NCBI GenBank assembly: GCA_002238605.1
Contig: MPMR01000006.1
Location: 161,281 to 225,280 of the forward strand
DNA length: 64,000 bases
Direction: 5' to 3'
DNA from: BD2-11 clade cluster bacterium bin43
Lineage (GTDB): Bacteria; Gemmatimonadota; Gemmatimonadetes; Longimicrobiales; Gaopeijiaceae
Shown here: positions 20,483 to 30,229 of the stretch, one piece after another
How positions within the stretch are numbered: position 1 is the stretch's first letter
Layout: every line of letters starts with the position of its first letter
Translations under genes and position numbers: made by a program
Notes under the pieces: generated by a model
What the model saw: the letters and a program-made list of their open reading frames with translations, nothing else
Told to the model about the DNA's origin: nothing
The model's database searches: none

Positions 20483-21688
20483 TCAGTAGACCCGGACCAG
20501 CTCCCGATCCCGGATCACGACGACCTCGTAGACACGCGTGATGCGGCCGTTCTCCACGGCGAGGGTCCCCGTCGCCCCCTCGAAGCCGTCGATCTCCTCG
20601 AGCGCGGCGCGTACCTCGCCCGGCCTGCGAGCGCCCGTGCGGAACGCCTCGAGCAGCAGGCCCATGATGTCCCACCCGAGCGCGGGAACGTCGCTGCGCA
20701 GGGACTTCCGGTGCACGGCTTCGTATGCGCGCACGAATTCCTCGTACGCCCTCTCACGGCGACCCGGTGGGCGGGCGGTCACGGTCAGGACGCCCTCGGT
20801 GAAGTTGACGTCGACGTCACGGAGCACCTCGGGTGTCGACCACCCGGCGGTCCCCAACACCTCGACCCTCAACGAATCGTCCAGGCCGTAATGCTGCACC
20901 TGGCCCGCCACCTGCGGGATGTCCATCGCGGGCAGGGACGGAAGCGGAAGCAGCACGGCGTCCGGATCGATGCGGATCAGCTCCGCGACTTCCGCGCGAA
21001 AGTCGACCTGTCCCGGGGGATAGTAGAAGGCCCCTTCGAGAACCCCGCCTCCCACGCGGAACGCCTCGTTGAAGGCCGCCACCTCGAAGCGCGCGTACGC
21101 GGTGGAGGGTGCGATCGCCACGACGCGCCGGATGCCCTCCTCCCAGGCCGCCCGGCCCAGCGCCGTCGCGGGACCGGGATCCGGCCCGGCCAGCGAATAG
21201 ACCCCGGCCTGGTCCTCGGGCAGCTCCCGGGCGGCCGGTGCGATCATCGGCACCGGTCGCCTGCGGCCTTCGGCCACCCGCGCCACAGCGGCTTCCTGCA
21301 GCGGCCCCACGATCGCCGACAGGCCCGCCGCTTCCAACTCGGCGAGTGCCCGGCGGGCTTCGTCGAGCCCTCTGCCGCTGTCAATGACCCGCACGATCGG
21401 CAGACCATCGCGGTCCGGAGCCGAGGCGATGGCGGCGCGCACCCCCTCCTCGATCAACTCGGAATACTGCCGCATGAACGGAGAGCCGGACATGGGGAGC
21501 ATGACCCCAACCAGCGGAGCCGCGAGCTCCGGCTCCGGCTCGGGCACCTCCGTTTCGGGTGCGCTCGGAGGTGGCGATTCCGCTGCCGGCGGCGGGGTCT
21601 GGGGCGCCGGCGGCCCTGTCGCCACCGGCACGCAGCCGGCGATGGCCGTCAGGACGGCCTGGGCTCGGACACGGAGCGGGCTACGCAT
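20483..21688 (-). CDS. Periplasmic-binding-like lipoprotein
   Basis: The roughly 401-residue protein has a lipobox (AIAGC, Cys near residue 19), a Pro-rich linker, then a type I periplasmic-binding fold from about residue 60 ([33 protein letters not shown]). This matches the Leu/Ile/Val receptor or LpoA-like group. No permease is adjacent, so it may act as an anchored sensor or a cell-wall-synthase activator rather than a transporter receptor. ATG at 21688 is preceded in frame by a GTG. Confidence 0.65.
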   Translation of the reverse strand: MRSPLRVRAQAVLTAIAGCVPVATGPPAPQTPPPAAESPPPSAPETEVPEPEPELAAPLVGVMLPMSGSPFMRQYSELIEEGVRAAIASAPDRDGLPIVRVIDSGRGLDEARRALAELEAAGLSAIVGPLQEAAVARVAEGRRRPVPMIAPAARELPEDQAGVYSLAGPDPGPATALGRAAWEEGIRRVVAIAPSTAYARFEVAAFNEAFRVGGGVLEGAFYYPPGQVDFRAEVAELIRIDPDAVLLPLPSLPAMDIPQVAGQVQHYGLDDSLRVEVLGTAGWSTPEVLRDVDVNFTEGVLTVTARPPGRRERAYEEFVRAYEAVHRKSLRSDVPALGWDIMGLLLEAFRTGARRPGEVRAALEEIDGFEGATGTLAVENGRITRVYEVVVIRDRELVRVY

Positions 21689-21700
21689 CACGGATAGGCG

Positions 21701-23692
21701 CTACCCCTCGTCGTCGGCCGGGGCGGCGTCCGTCTCCCCCACGGCGTCCGTCTCCTCCACGGCGTCCTTGTCGTCGACATCGCCGGCCACCGCCTCCGTG
21801 TCGGCCGCGGCCGCCTCATCATCGCCGGGCGCAGGCTCGGCGTCGGGCTCCTCCACGATGCGGCGGCGGGGCTGGGCGGTCACCTCCACCACGATTCTGC
21901 GGTTGCCTGCATCCGACTCGAGCACCCTGAGGTCGACCTCGTCTCCCGGCCCGTAGTAATCCTCGAGCGACTGGTTGTCCCGCACTCGACTGTGCGAAAT
22001 GGGGACGAACGCCTCCACGTTGTCGCCCAGATCGACCACGACCCCCTTCTCCTGAACCCGCACAACGCTGCCCTCGCACTCCACGCCCGGTGCAAAACGC
22101 TCCGAAAGCCAGGGCCAGGGATCGTCGAGGACCTGCTTGATTCCGAGGGAGATGCGCTTGTTCTCGCCGTCCACATCGAGAACCATCACTTCCATTTCCT
22201 GGCCCTTGCTGACGATCTCCGAAGGATGCTCCACGCGCTTGGTCCAGCTCATGTCGGACACGTGCACCAGCCCGTCGATCCCCGGCTCGATCTCTACGAA
22301 AGCGCCGAAGGAAGTCAGGTTGCGCACCTTCCCCTGCAGCCGCGTCCCCGTCGGATACTTGAGCGGGAGGGCCAGCCAGGGATCCTCCTCGATCTGCTTC
22401 ATGCCCAGCGAGATCTTCTCGGCCCCCGGATCCACCTTCAGCACCACGGCCTCGATCTCGTCCGCGATGGACACCAGCTTCGAGGGATGGCGGACGTTGC
22501 GCGTCCACGACATCTCCGAGATGTGGACCAGCCCCTCGACACCCTTCTCCAGCTCGACGAAGGCCCCGTAGTTGGTGATCGAGACCACCTTCCCGTGCAC
22601 CCGCACGCCGACCGGGTACTTGAGGTCGATGTCGGTCCACGGATAGGGAAGCAGCTGCTTGAGCCCGAGCGAGATCCTCTCCCGCTTCCAGTCGATGTCG
22701 AGCACCTTGACGTCCAGCTCCTGGCCGATGTTCACCATGTCGGAGGGGTGTCCCACCCGCCCCCACGACATGTCCGTGATGTGCAGCAGCCCGTCCAGTC
22801 CGCCCAGGTCGATGAAGGCGCCGAAATCGGTGATGTTCTTGATGATGCCCGCCCGCACCTGGCCCACCAGCAGTTCCTTGACCAGGGTCTCGCGCTTCTT
22901 GCCGCGCTCGGCCTCCAGGATCACGCGCCGCGACACCACGATGTTGCGACGCCTCTTGTTCAGCTTGATGATCTTGAAGTCGTAGACGTCGCCGACCAGG
23001 TCCTCGATGTTGGGCACCCGGCGCAGGGCGATCTGCGAGCCCGGGAGGAAGGCGTCCACGCCCATGAGATCCACGGTCATGCCGCCCTTGATCTTGCGCA
23101 CCAGCGTGCCCTCGATCGGCGACCCGCTCTCGTACGCTTCGCGGATCTTTTCCCAGACCCGAAGGAAGTCGGCCTTCTTCTTCGACAGGACCACCACCCC
23201 GTCGTCGTCCTCGAGGCTCTCGAGCAGGACCTCCACCTCGTAGCCGGGCGCGAGGGCCTCGGTGTCCCGGAATTCCTCGCGCGCGACCGCTCCCTCGCTC
23301 TTGAAGCCGAATTCGAGGATGACGGTGGTGTCTGTTACCCGCACCACCTTGGCCTGAACGATCTCGCCCTCGCGCACCTCCTGAATTCCGGACTGGAAGT
23401 CCTGGAGCATGGTGCCGAAGTCGTCGCGCGACATGGACGGATCGTCGTCGTCCCTGGGGTCGTCCGACGATGCAAAGCCGCTGTCGCCTCGTGGATCGGC
23501 GAAGAGTTCGTCCGGAGCGTCGAACGCCGCGAAGTCTCCGAAGGCCTGGCTGGGGGACGGATCAACTCGGGCGGAATCGTCGCCATTCCCACCTTCCGAA
23601 GAATCCGTTTCCTGAGCACCGCCGGACGGGAGGGCGGAGGAGGACACGGGTTCCGGCGAAGGGGGGTGAGTGCCTTCTGTCTGGTCGGTCAT
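21701..23692 (-). CDS. rpsA: 30S ribosomal protein S1
   Basis: The 663-residue protein has six S1 RNA-binding domains between about residues 95 and 610. The repeats are recognisable by GAFIDLGGLDGLLHITDMSW, GAFVELEKGVEGLVHISEMSW and GAFVEIEPGIDGLVHVSDMSW. An acidic N-terminal extension (1-90) and an acidic Glu/Asp/Ala tail flank them. S1 unfolds and docks mRNA on the small subunit. It lies downstream of the aroA-cmk fusion; a cmk-rpsA neighbourhood is common in bacteria. Confidence 0.93.
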   Translation of the reverse strand: MTDQTEGTHPPSPEPVSSSALPSGGAQETDSSEGGNGDDSARVDPSPSQAFGDFAAFDAPDELFADPRGDSGFASSDDPRDDDDPSMSRDDFGTMLQDFQSGIQEVREGEIVQAKVVRVTDTTVILEFGFKSEGAVAREEFRDTEALAPGYEVEVLLESLEDDDGVVVLSKKKADFLRVWEKIREAYESGSPIEGTLVRKIKGGMTVDLMGVDAFLPGSQIALRRVPNIEDLVGDVYDFKIIKLNKRRRNIVVSRRVILEAERGKKRETLVKELLVGQVRAGIIKNITDFGAFIDLGGLDGLLHITDMSWGRVGHPSDMVNIGQELDVKVLDIDWKRERISLGLKQLLPYPWTDIDLKYPVGVRVHGKVVSITNYGAFVELEKGVEGLVHISEMSWTRNVRHPSKLVSIADEIEAVVLKVDPGAEKISLGMKQIEEDPWLALPLKYPTGTRLQGKVRNLTSFGAFVEIEPGIDGLVHVSDMSWTKRVEHPSEIVSKGQEMEVMVLDVDGENKRISLGIKQVLDDPWPWLSERFAPGVECEGSVVRVQEKGVVVDLGDNVEAFVPISHSRVRDNQSLEDYYGPGDEVDLRVLESDAGNRRIVVEVTAQPRRRIVEEPDAEPAPGDDEAAAADTEAVAGDVDDKDAVEETDAVGETDAAPADDEG

Positions 23693-23923
23693 TGGTTAGT
23701 TGTCCCTGGCGCGCCCGTGGGGGAAGCGCCGTTTCTGGCCGGCCCCGCGTGGCGCGGTCCGGGTTCAGGGTTCACGAAATGTCGGACGAGGAAGGGAGAG
23801 TCCGGCCTGGGCGGGCTTCCGGTGCGCCGGAGGCCGGGATCGGGGACTGCCTTCCTCCAGCAGATACGGGCAAACGACTATTTTTCAGCAGAAAAAGGTA
23901 TGAGTCCCCCGTCAATGCGTCAA

Positions 23924-25963
23924 TCATGGCCCGGAATTGGGAACCTCCGAGTCCCGGCCGCCGACACGGGCGCGCACCTCCCGGAGGATGGCGTCCACCT
24001 GCTCCTCGAAGGGGGGATGGGTACCGTCGGCCCCCTTTTTCAGAGGGGCGATCCCGCGGGTGGCGTCGATGCGGTCGCGCTCGCGCAGGCGTGCGGCCTC
24101 CGCCGTCACTTCGCTTTCCGAGTCGGGCGCGCGCCCCGTCTGCAGCAGGCGGCGGCGGGCACGTTCCTCGACACCGGCCACCAGGAAGATCTTCACCTCC
24201 GCCTCCGGGAACACGACCGTGCCCAGGTCGCGCCCGTCGCCCACCAGCGATCCCTCCCTGCCCGCCTGCCGCTGCCGGTCGAGAAGCCACCCGCGCACCG
24301 CGGGCAGGCGCGCAACCGCGGAGACGTGCGCGTCGACCTCGGGGCTCCTGAGCTCCGTGGTCAGGGTGCGCGCGCCCAGCATGATCCGGAAGGCGGATCC
24401 CGCGGCGGTCATGCGCACCGGGTGGGCGTTCAGGTCGGACTCCGTCAGCGCGGGCCAGGAATCCGGCGGCCGGCCCGACTCGAGCAGGGCGTAGGTGAGA
24501 GCCCGGTAGAGCGCGCCCGAGTCCAGGTGGCGGAAGCCCAGCCGGCGCGCCACCTCCCGGGCCGTGGTGGACTTGCCGGAACCGGCCGGGCCGTCGATGA
24601 CGATCACCGGCCCGCGCCCGCGGACAGGTCGCGCGTGCGCGGCGACTTCCGGGCCGGCGCCCCGGGCCGAGGGCCGCGCGGCCGGCGTGGAGACGCGCTC
24701 GAGCATCTCCCAGAACCCCGGATAGCTCACGTCCACGGCCGCCGGGGCATCGACGGTGATGTCGTTGCCGGGGAGCGCGCCGAGCACGCCGAAGGCCATC
24801 GCGATGCGGTGGTCGCCGTACGCCTCGACGGGACCGGAGAGAGGGCGGTCGGTTCCCTCGATCACCAGGCCGTCGGGCAGTTCCTCCACCTCCACGCCCA
24901 GCGGGGACAGGTTGGCGGCGAGGGCGCCCAGCCGGTCGGATTCCTTGACCCGCAGCTCCTCCGCGCCGGTGATGCGGGTGGTTCCGCGGACGCGGGCGGC
25001 GAGCACCGCCAGGACGGGAACTTCGTCGATCAGCCCCGGAATCTCCCCGGGCCGAACTTCGGTGCCGGTCAGATCGGAGGGATGGATGATCAGGTCGCCG
25101 GCCGGCTCTCCCCGCTCCGGGGCGGACCGCATGTCGACTTCGATGCGCGCGTTCATCCTCTCCAGTACGGGGAGCAGTCCGGTCCGTGTCGGATTGAGAC
25201 CGACGCCCCTCAGCACAATCCCCTCACCCGCCCCGCCCAGCAGGGCGAGCGCGAGCGGAAAGGCGGCGGACGAGAAATCGCCCGGCACGACCACGTCCAC
25301 GGGATCCAGGGCGGAGGGCGATGCGGTCAATTGCACCCGGTTGCCGCGACCCTCCGGGGAGCTGGTCAACGCACACCCCGCGGCGGCCAGCATGCGTTCG
25401 GTGTGGTCGCGCGAGAAGCCCGGCTCGACGAGCCGCACCGGCACGCCCCCGGTCACCCCCGCGAGCAGCAGCGCGCTCTTGAGCTGGGCGCTGGCCACGG
25501 GGAGGCGATAGTCGAGGGCGCGCAGGGGTCCGCCGGTCACGCGCAGCGGGAGTCTGCCGGGAGCGGCAACCGGATCGAAGCGTGCGCCCATGCGCGACAG
25601 GGGATCCGTCACGCGTCGCATGGGCCGGCGCCGCAGGGAGTCGTCTCCGGTCAGGGTGGCTTCGAGCTTCTGCCCCGCCAGGACGCCCAGCATGAGGCGC
25701 GCGGTCGTGCCGCTGTTGGCACAGTCGAGGGTCCGGCGCGGGGTACGCATGCCGCGCACGCCCACCCCGGTGACGCGCAGTTCCCCATCCGCCACCAGAG
25801 GCGGCACGCGCACGCCCAGTTCGCGGAGGATGGAGGCCGTCGCCTGGGGATCCTCTCCGGTGAGGATGCCTCGGATGCGGCTCTCTCCGCCCGCCAGCGC
25901 GGCCAGCAGCAGCGCCCGGTGGGAGATGGACTTGTCGCCAGGGACCCTCAGCTCGGTCACCAC
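23924..25963 (-). CDS. aroA-cmk: Fused EPSP synthase - cytidylate kinase
   Basis: This 679-residue fusion has residues 1-430 as 3-phosphoshikimate 1-carboxyvinyltransferase (LRVPGDKSISHRALLLAAL, DCANSGTTARLMLG, VKESDRLGAL). Residues 465-679 are CMP kinase (P-loop GPAGSGKSTTA, LDSGALYRALTYAL, GDGRDLGTVVFP, RERDRIDATRGIAPL). About 35 Ala/Pro/Arg-rich residues link them. Shikimate-pathway and pyrimidine-salvage steps are thus joined in one chain. Both domains look complete. It lies 13 nt after tyrA and upstream of rpsA. Confidence 0.92.
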   Translation of the reverse strand: MVTELRVPGDKSISHRALLLAALAGGESRIRGILTGEDPQATASILRELGVRVPPLVADGELRVTGVGVRGMRTPRRTLDCANSGTTARLMLGVLAGQKLEATLTGDDSLRRRPMRRVTDPLSRMGARFDPVAAPGRLPLRVTGGPLRALDYRLPVASAQLKSALLLAGVTGGVPVRLVEPGFSRDHTERMLAAAGCALTSSPEGRGNRVQLTASPSALDPVDVVVPGDFSSAAFPLALALLGGAGEGIVLRGVGLNPTRTGLLPVLERMNARIEVDMRSAPERGEPAGDLIIHPSDLTGTEVRPGEIPGLIDEVPVLAVLAARVRGTTRITGAEELRVKESDRLGALAANLSPLGVEVEELPDGLVIEGTDRPLSGPVEAYGDHRIAMAFGVLGALPGNDITVDAPAAVDVSYPGFWEMLERVSTPAARPSARGAGPEVAAHARPVRGRGPVIVIDGPAGSGKSTTAREVARRLGFRHLDSGALYRALTYALLESGRPPDSWPALTESDLNAHPVRMTAAGSAFRIMLGARTLTTELRSPEVDAHVSAVARLPAVRGWLLDRQRQAGREGSLVGDGRDLGTVVFPEAEVKIFLVAGVEERARRRLLQTGRAPDSESEVTAEAARLRERDRIDATRGIAPLKKGADGTHPPFEEQVDAILREVRARVGGRDSEVPNSGP

Positions 25964-25976
25964 GGCCCGATCCAGC

Positions 25977-27032
25977 TCACCGGGCCGGAGGCGCGGCGGG
26001 GGGCGGTGCCACTCGCCCGACGTCGTCGGGACCGTGGCTCGGGTTCAGGGGCGCGGGCGAGGGGCGAGTCGCCGGGGGCTGCGACCCGGTATCGCCGGCG
26101 CGCCAGACGCGGGTGGACCTCATCCAGTCCTCGATCGCCTCCAGGTCGCTGCGGTCGAGCGCGTCCGCGAGCTCCCGTGCGGCGCGCGCGAGCTCCCGCA
26201 GCGCGTCCCCGGCCCCGCTGCGCGCCAGGAGCGGAAGCCACATCTCCGGGGAGCTCCCCGCGAGGCGCACCATGTCGGCGCCGCCGGTGCCCAGGTCGGA
26301 GGGGACGTGGCCGGATCGTTCCAGCACGCGCGCGAGGGCGTTGGAGGCCAGCTGGGGGAGATGGCTGCACCACGACATGAGCCGGTCGTGTTCGGCGGCG
26401 CCGGTCCACCGCGTACGGGCACCGACGGCCCGCCAGAGTTCCTCCACGCCAGCGGCCCCCGCCCCCTGCCCCGTCAGCCAGACGGTCGCACCCGCGAACA
26501 GGCCGCCCGCGGAGCGGCCGAATCCCGACCCCTCCCCGCCGGCCATGGGGTGGGACCCGGTGTAGCGGCCGCTCTCGCCGAGGGCGGCCATCGCGTCCTC
26601 CACCGGAGCCTTCAGGCTGGCCACGTCGGTCACGGCCGCCCCCGCCGGCCAGCGGCCCCGGTGTTCCGCGAGCAGGCGCAGGGTCACGTCGAGGGGGGTG
26701 GCGTACACGACCAGGTCGGCGCCCGCGAGGACGGCTTCCGCGTCGGCGGACCCGGCCGCGATGACGCCCGCGCGCCCGGCCAGCTCCAGGTCGGACGCCG
26801 AGTCGGAGGATCCGACCACGCGCGGCGGCCGGTTGAGCGCCCCGAGCGCCCGGGCCAGCGACCCGCCGATCAGTCCGAGCCCCACGATGGCGACCGTGCG
26901 GAAGGCGGCGGGAACGGCACGGGCACCGGCCGCGGGGGTGGCGCCGGCCGCGGGTGCGTGCCGGCCGCTCGCGGATGGCGGGGGACGCCCGCCGCCGGAC
27001 GGATCGCGGGGGACGCCGGTCGCGGGGTTCAC
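25977..27032 (-). CDS. tyrA: Prephenate dehydrogenase
   Basis: The 351-residue protein has the Rossmann motif VAIVGLGLIGGSLARAL at residues 46-62 and the prephenate-binding segment GSHPMAGGEGSGFG. C-terminal helices follow, with HLPQLASNALARVL. It oxidises prephenate in tyrosine synthesis and lies directly before aroA, so an aromatic amino acid operon is likely. The first 40 residues and last 30 are Pro/Ala-rich and unconserved. ATG overlaps the rnz stop by 4 nt. Confidence 0.88.
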   Translation of the reverse strand: MNPATGVPRDPSGGGRPPPSASGRHAPAAGATPAAGARAVPAAFRTVAIVGLGLIGGSLARALGALNRPPRVVGSSDSASDLELAGRAGVIAAGSADAEAVLAGADLVVYATPLDVTLRLLAEHRGRWPAGAAVTDVASLKAPVEDAMAALGESGRYTGSHPMAGGEGSGFGRSAGGLFAGATVWLTGQGAGAAGVEELWRAVGARTRWTGAAEHDRLMSWCSHLPQLASNALARVLERSGHVPSDLGTGGADMVRLAGSSPEMWLPLLARSGAGDALRELARAARELADALDRSDLEAIEDWMRSTRVWRAGDTGSQPPATRPSPAPLNPSHGPDDVGRVAPPPAAPPAR

Positions 27033-27985
27033 GTTGTTTCCCCTCCCGCTCCGCCGGTCGTGGGGGCGGGGGGCTCGTCCCGGTACGGTACTTCCAGGGT
27101 AAGCCCGTCCGAGGCCACGACCGTCGCCGGGAACAACCGGCGCGCCTCGCGCGCGAGGCGCGCCGGTTGTTCCGAGTACCGTGCGGAGATGTGCGTGAGC
27201 GCGAGGCGGGCCACTCCGGCGTCGCGGGCGACGCGCGCGGCGCCCGCGGCGGTAGAGTGGAAGGTCGCGCGCGCGCGCTCGCTCGCATCGCCGGAGAAGG
27301 TGCTTTCGTGGATGAGCAGCTCCGCTCCGGCGGCGGCCTTCACCGTCGAGCGCACCGGGCGGGTATCGCCCGTATAGACCACCGTGCGACCCCGGCGGTT
27401 CGGCCCGACCACCTCCTCCGGACGGACCCGCCGCCCGTCGACCTCCACTACCTCGCCCCGGTGCAGCCGGCCGAAGGCGGGGCCTTCGGGAACGCCCAGC
27501 GCGCGGGCTCTCTCCACGTCGAACCGTCCTCGCCGATCGTCTTCGCGGAGCACGTAGCCGAGCGCCGGCATGCCGTGGTTAACCCGGTAGGCGCATACCT
27601 CATAGCCGTCCCGCGAGACGCTCTCCCCCGGCCTCAACTCCCGGACTTCGACCGGGAAGCTCAGGCGATCGAAACCGAGGTGGACGGCATCCTCGAGAAC
27701 CCGCCTCCCCGAGACCGGACAGGTCAGCAGCAGCGGCTCGTTCCGCCCCTGAAGCGCCATCGTGCGCAGCATCCCGGTCACGCCCACGAAGTGATCCGCG
27801 TGCAAGTGCGTGATGAACACCGCCCACAGGGAGAAGCCGGTGCCGTAGCGCATCATCTGGCGCTGGGTGCCCTCGCCGCAGTCGAAGAGCATGAGGTCGC
27901 CCTCGCGCTGCACGGCGATCGCGCTCACGTTGCGGCGCACGGTCGGACACGCGGCCGAAGTGCCCAGAAAGGTGACTCGCATCAT
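27029..27985 (-). CDS. rnz: Ribonuclease Z
   Basis: This 318-residue metallo-beta-lactamase-fold enzyme trims tRNA 3' trailers. The metal motif is THLHADH near residue 59, with VYTGDTRPV and LTHISARYS later. Two ATGs stand in tandem at 27980-27985. A perfect 42-nt palindrome lies inside its C-terminal coding part (27131-27172), yet the encoded segment still fits the family. Confidence 0.92.
   Translation of the reverse strand: MMRVTFLGTSAACPTVRRNVSAIAVQREGDLMLFDCGEGTQRQMMRYGTGFSLWAVFITHLHADHFVGVTGMLRTMALQGRNEPLLLTCPVSGRRVLEDAVHLGFDRLSFPVEVRELRPGESVSRDGYEVCAYRVNHGMPALGYVLREDDRRGRFDVERARALGVPEGPAFGRLHRGEVVEVDGRRVRPEEVVGPNRRGRTVVYTGDTRPVRSTVKAAAGAELLIHESTFSGDASERARATFHSTAAGAARVARDAGVARLALTHISARYSEQPARLAREARRLFPATVVASDGLTLEVPYRDEPPAPTTGGAGGETT
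27131..27172. repeat. Perfect 42-nt palindrome inside rnz
   Basis: Each base from 27131 to 27151 is complementary to its partner from 27172 down to 27152, with no mismatch and no loop. It begins GAACAACCGG and ends CCGGTTGTTC. In the rnz frame it encodes the EQPARLAREARRLF segment. As RNA it would form a hairpin on either strand, and as DNA it could extrude a cruciform. Confidence 0.9.
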
Positions 27986-28009
27986 CTCTCGCGCCTGAGG
28001 CGGGCCCGG

Positions 28010-30229
28010 TCAGCTCCGCACGTCCAGCCGCACGAAGAGGTGCCGGCCGGGGGCGTCGATGCCCGAGCCGTGAACGCGATACAACTCGTCGAAGAGGTTC
28101 TCGATCCCGGCGGAGATGCGCAAACGATCGCCCCAGGAGGCGCCGCCCCGAAGAGAGTGGATATGGTACGCGGGCGTCCCCCCGTCCTGGATGCGGCTGT
28201 CGATCCGGTCCCGGAAGCCGAGCCGGTCCTGGCCGCCGGCCACATTGCCGAAATACTCGATCCAGCCCGACCGGCCGTCGCGGGACAACGGCCAGCGCAC
28301 GCGATACGACAGCGTCGCCGGGGGCACGCGGCTGAGCGGCTCCTCGGCGAGCACGCCGTCGCGCGCGACCACCGCATCTCCCAGGGTCCACGAAGCCGAC
28401 AGATCCAGTTGTCCGCGGCCGGGGAGCGGCCCGGACAGGCCTGCTTCGACACCGTCGACGGTGGCTGAACCGATGTTCTGGATGGTGAGCACGGGGAGTT
28501 CGTCGGGCCCGTAGATGCTCCGTCCCTGGAACGTCCCGAAGGTGCGCTCCAGCAAATCGTCGATTCCAATGCGAAAGACGGTCAACTCCGCCGTCGCGGA
28601 GCCCCGGGTCCAGCTGGCCCCCATCTCCAGGGTGTAGCTGCGCTCCGGACTCAGGTCCGGATTGGGCAGGGCGATGCCGCCGGGGACGTCGCCCACCAGG
28701 GTGAGGTCGTAGATGTTGGGCGCGCGAAAGGCCTGGGCCGCCCGTGCCCGCAGCGACACTCCCTGTGCGGCCCGGTAAACCACGCCCAACTCGCCGGTGA
28801 CGTTCCCGACCCGGGAGTCCACGTCGCCGCCGTAGTCGTCGCCCACGCGGGTGGTGGTCCGGTAGGCGCTCGCGCGGCCGCCCAGCTGCACCCGCAGCCT
28901 CCTCCAGGGTTCGTCGGCGAAGACATACAGCGCGCCGCCGCCGAAGCGCGAGCCGTCGGGAAACCGCCCCGTGGGCACCGCCTCCTCCCCGCTCCACCTG
29001 AACGACGCGGTGCTCGCGCCGGTGGCCAGGTTCTCCTCCCGGCCGTGCGAGCGGGTGACGTTGTCCCACACTTCCAGCCCATACGTGACGCCGCCGCGGC
29101 CATCTCCGTGAATCGCCCGGCCCTGGACATCCAGCGCCACCGAGCGCACGTCGTCCGACACGTAGCGGACGCGGTCCGACGGCACCAGGATGTCGTCCCT
29201 GAGCGACTGCCCGCGGATCGAGCGGCCCTCGCGCTGAACCTGCAGGGAGACCTGCACGTCCAGGGTGGACATCCAGGGCCGGCCCGCGGCCAGGGTTCCC
29301 TTCAGGCGCGCGAGCGAGCGGTCCTGGGGCTCGAAGAGATAGAGCGCGTTCCGGCCCACCCCTCCTCCAGCCGTTCCCGGAGCCCGGAAGTCGACGTAGC
29401 GGTCGTAGCGCGGGACGTCGCTCTGCTCGGAATGCTGGCCGGCCATCTCGATGCGCAGCCGCCGGGTGGCCTGCAGGTCGAGGCGGAGGTCGCCGCTCCA
29501 CTGGCCGTAGCCGGTCGGATCCTGGGGCGGGAGGCCCCCGCCCGGCTTCAGGTGCGACCAGGAGCCGATGCTGCCGCCTCCAAAGAGCTCCAGACCCGAC
29601 AGGAAGTCCGGCACCGCGGCGGCCGTCGAGACCCGCGCGCGGCTCCCGTTGGTGGCCCCGTCGAAGGTGTAGGAACCCTCCGCCACCCAGCTCTCGCCCG
29701 GCTCGAGCAGGTCCCCCGCGCGCCGCGTGATCACATTGATCACCCCACCCATGGCATCGGACCCGTAGAGCGTCGAGGAAGCTCCCCGAACCACTTCCAT
29801 GCGCTCCATGATCTCGGAGTCCACCGAGGACAGGTACTGGCTCGGACCCTGGCGGAAGGTGCCGTTGTTGAGGCGCACGCCGTCGACCATCAGAAGCACC
29901 TGGCTTCCGGTGAGCGCGCGCACGAATGCGGCGCCCTGCCCCGCGGTGGTCTGCTGCACCAGCACGCCGGGCTGGGCGACCAGGGCATCGAGGAGAAGGC
30001 GGTTGGGCTGGTCGCGGAGTTCGGCCCGTCCCACCAGGTTGACCGACACGGCGAGTTCGCTGGTGGTGGTCGCCAGACGGGTTGCGGTCACCACCAGGGG
30101 ATCCAGCTGGAAGGCCGTCGAGTCCGGATCCGTCTCATCCGGCGGCGCCTGCGCCACGGCGGGAGGGGCGGCGGCGAGAAGGGCGGCCGCCCCAATCAGG
30201 ACACAGACCGGACAAGGCAACTTCGGCAT
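28010..30229 (-). CDS. TonB-dependent outer-membrane receptor
   Basis: The roughly 739-residue protein has a signal peptide (PCPVCVLIGAAALLAAAPPAVAQ) and a TonB-box-like LDPLVVTATR. The plug domain holds VLLMVDGVRLNNGTF and VEVVRG-type sequence ending GGVINVITRR. A 22-strand-type barrel follows, with the family end ENLFDELYRVHGSGIDAPGR. The best start is ATG at 30227-30229, six bases after AGGAAGAGG; earlier starts at 30250 and 30268 are weaker. The substrate cannot be read from sequence. The BtuB/CirA-like look and the B12-dependent mutase in the window make cobalamin one possibility, but no cobalamin riboswitch was found. Confidence 0.85.
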   Translation of the reverse strand: MPKLPCPVCVLIGAAALLAAAPPAVAQAPPDETDPDSTAFQLDPLVVTATRLATTTSELAVSVNLVGRAELRDQPNRLLLDALVAQPGVLVQQTTAGQGAAFVRALTGSQVLLMVDGVRLNNGTFRQGPSQYLSSVDSEIMERMEVVRGASSTLYGSDAMGGVINVITRRAGDLLEPGESWVAEGSYTFDGATNGSRARVSTAAAVPDFLSGLELFGGGSIGSWSHLKPGGGLPPQDPTGYGQWSGDLRLDLQATRRLRIEMAGQHSEQSDVPRYDRYVDFRAPGTAGGGVGRNALYLFEPQDRSLARLKGTLAAGRPWMSTLDVQVSLQVQREGRSIRGQSLRDDILVPSDRVRYVSDDVRSVALDVQGRAIHGDGRGGVTYGLEVWDNVTRSHGREENLATGASTASFRWSGEEAVPTGRFPDGSRFGGGALYVFADEPWRRLRVQLGGRASAYRTTTRVGDDYGGDVDSRVGNVTGELGVVYRAAQGVSLRARAAQAFRAPNIYDLTLVGDVPGGIALPNPDLSPERSYTLEMGASWTRGSATAELTVFRIGIDDLLERTFGTFQGRSIYGPDELPVLTIQNIGSATVDGVEAGLSGPLPGRGQLDLSASWTLGDAVVARDGVLAEEPLSRVPPATLSYRVRWPLSRDGRSGWIEYFGNVAGGQDRLGFRDRIDSRIQDGGTPAYHIHSLRGGASWGDRLRISAGIENLFDELYRVHGSGIDAPGRHLFVRLDVRS

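Noticed and set aside
23693..23923. Promoter TTGACG in the aroA-cmk/rpsA spacer
   Set aside because: No acceptable -10 hexamer at 16-18 nt, so a promoter there cannot be supported from sequence alone.
21992..26380. Very long plus-strand open frame (about 1460 codons) opposite rpsA and aroA-cmk
   Set aside because: Low-complexity His/Arg/Gly-rich translation with no domains; it is the antisense shadow of GC-rich genes on the other strand.
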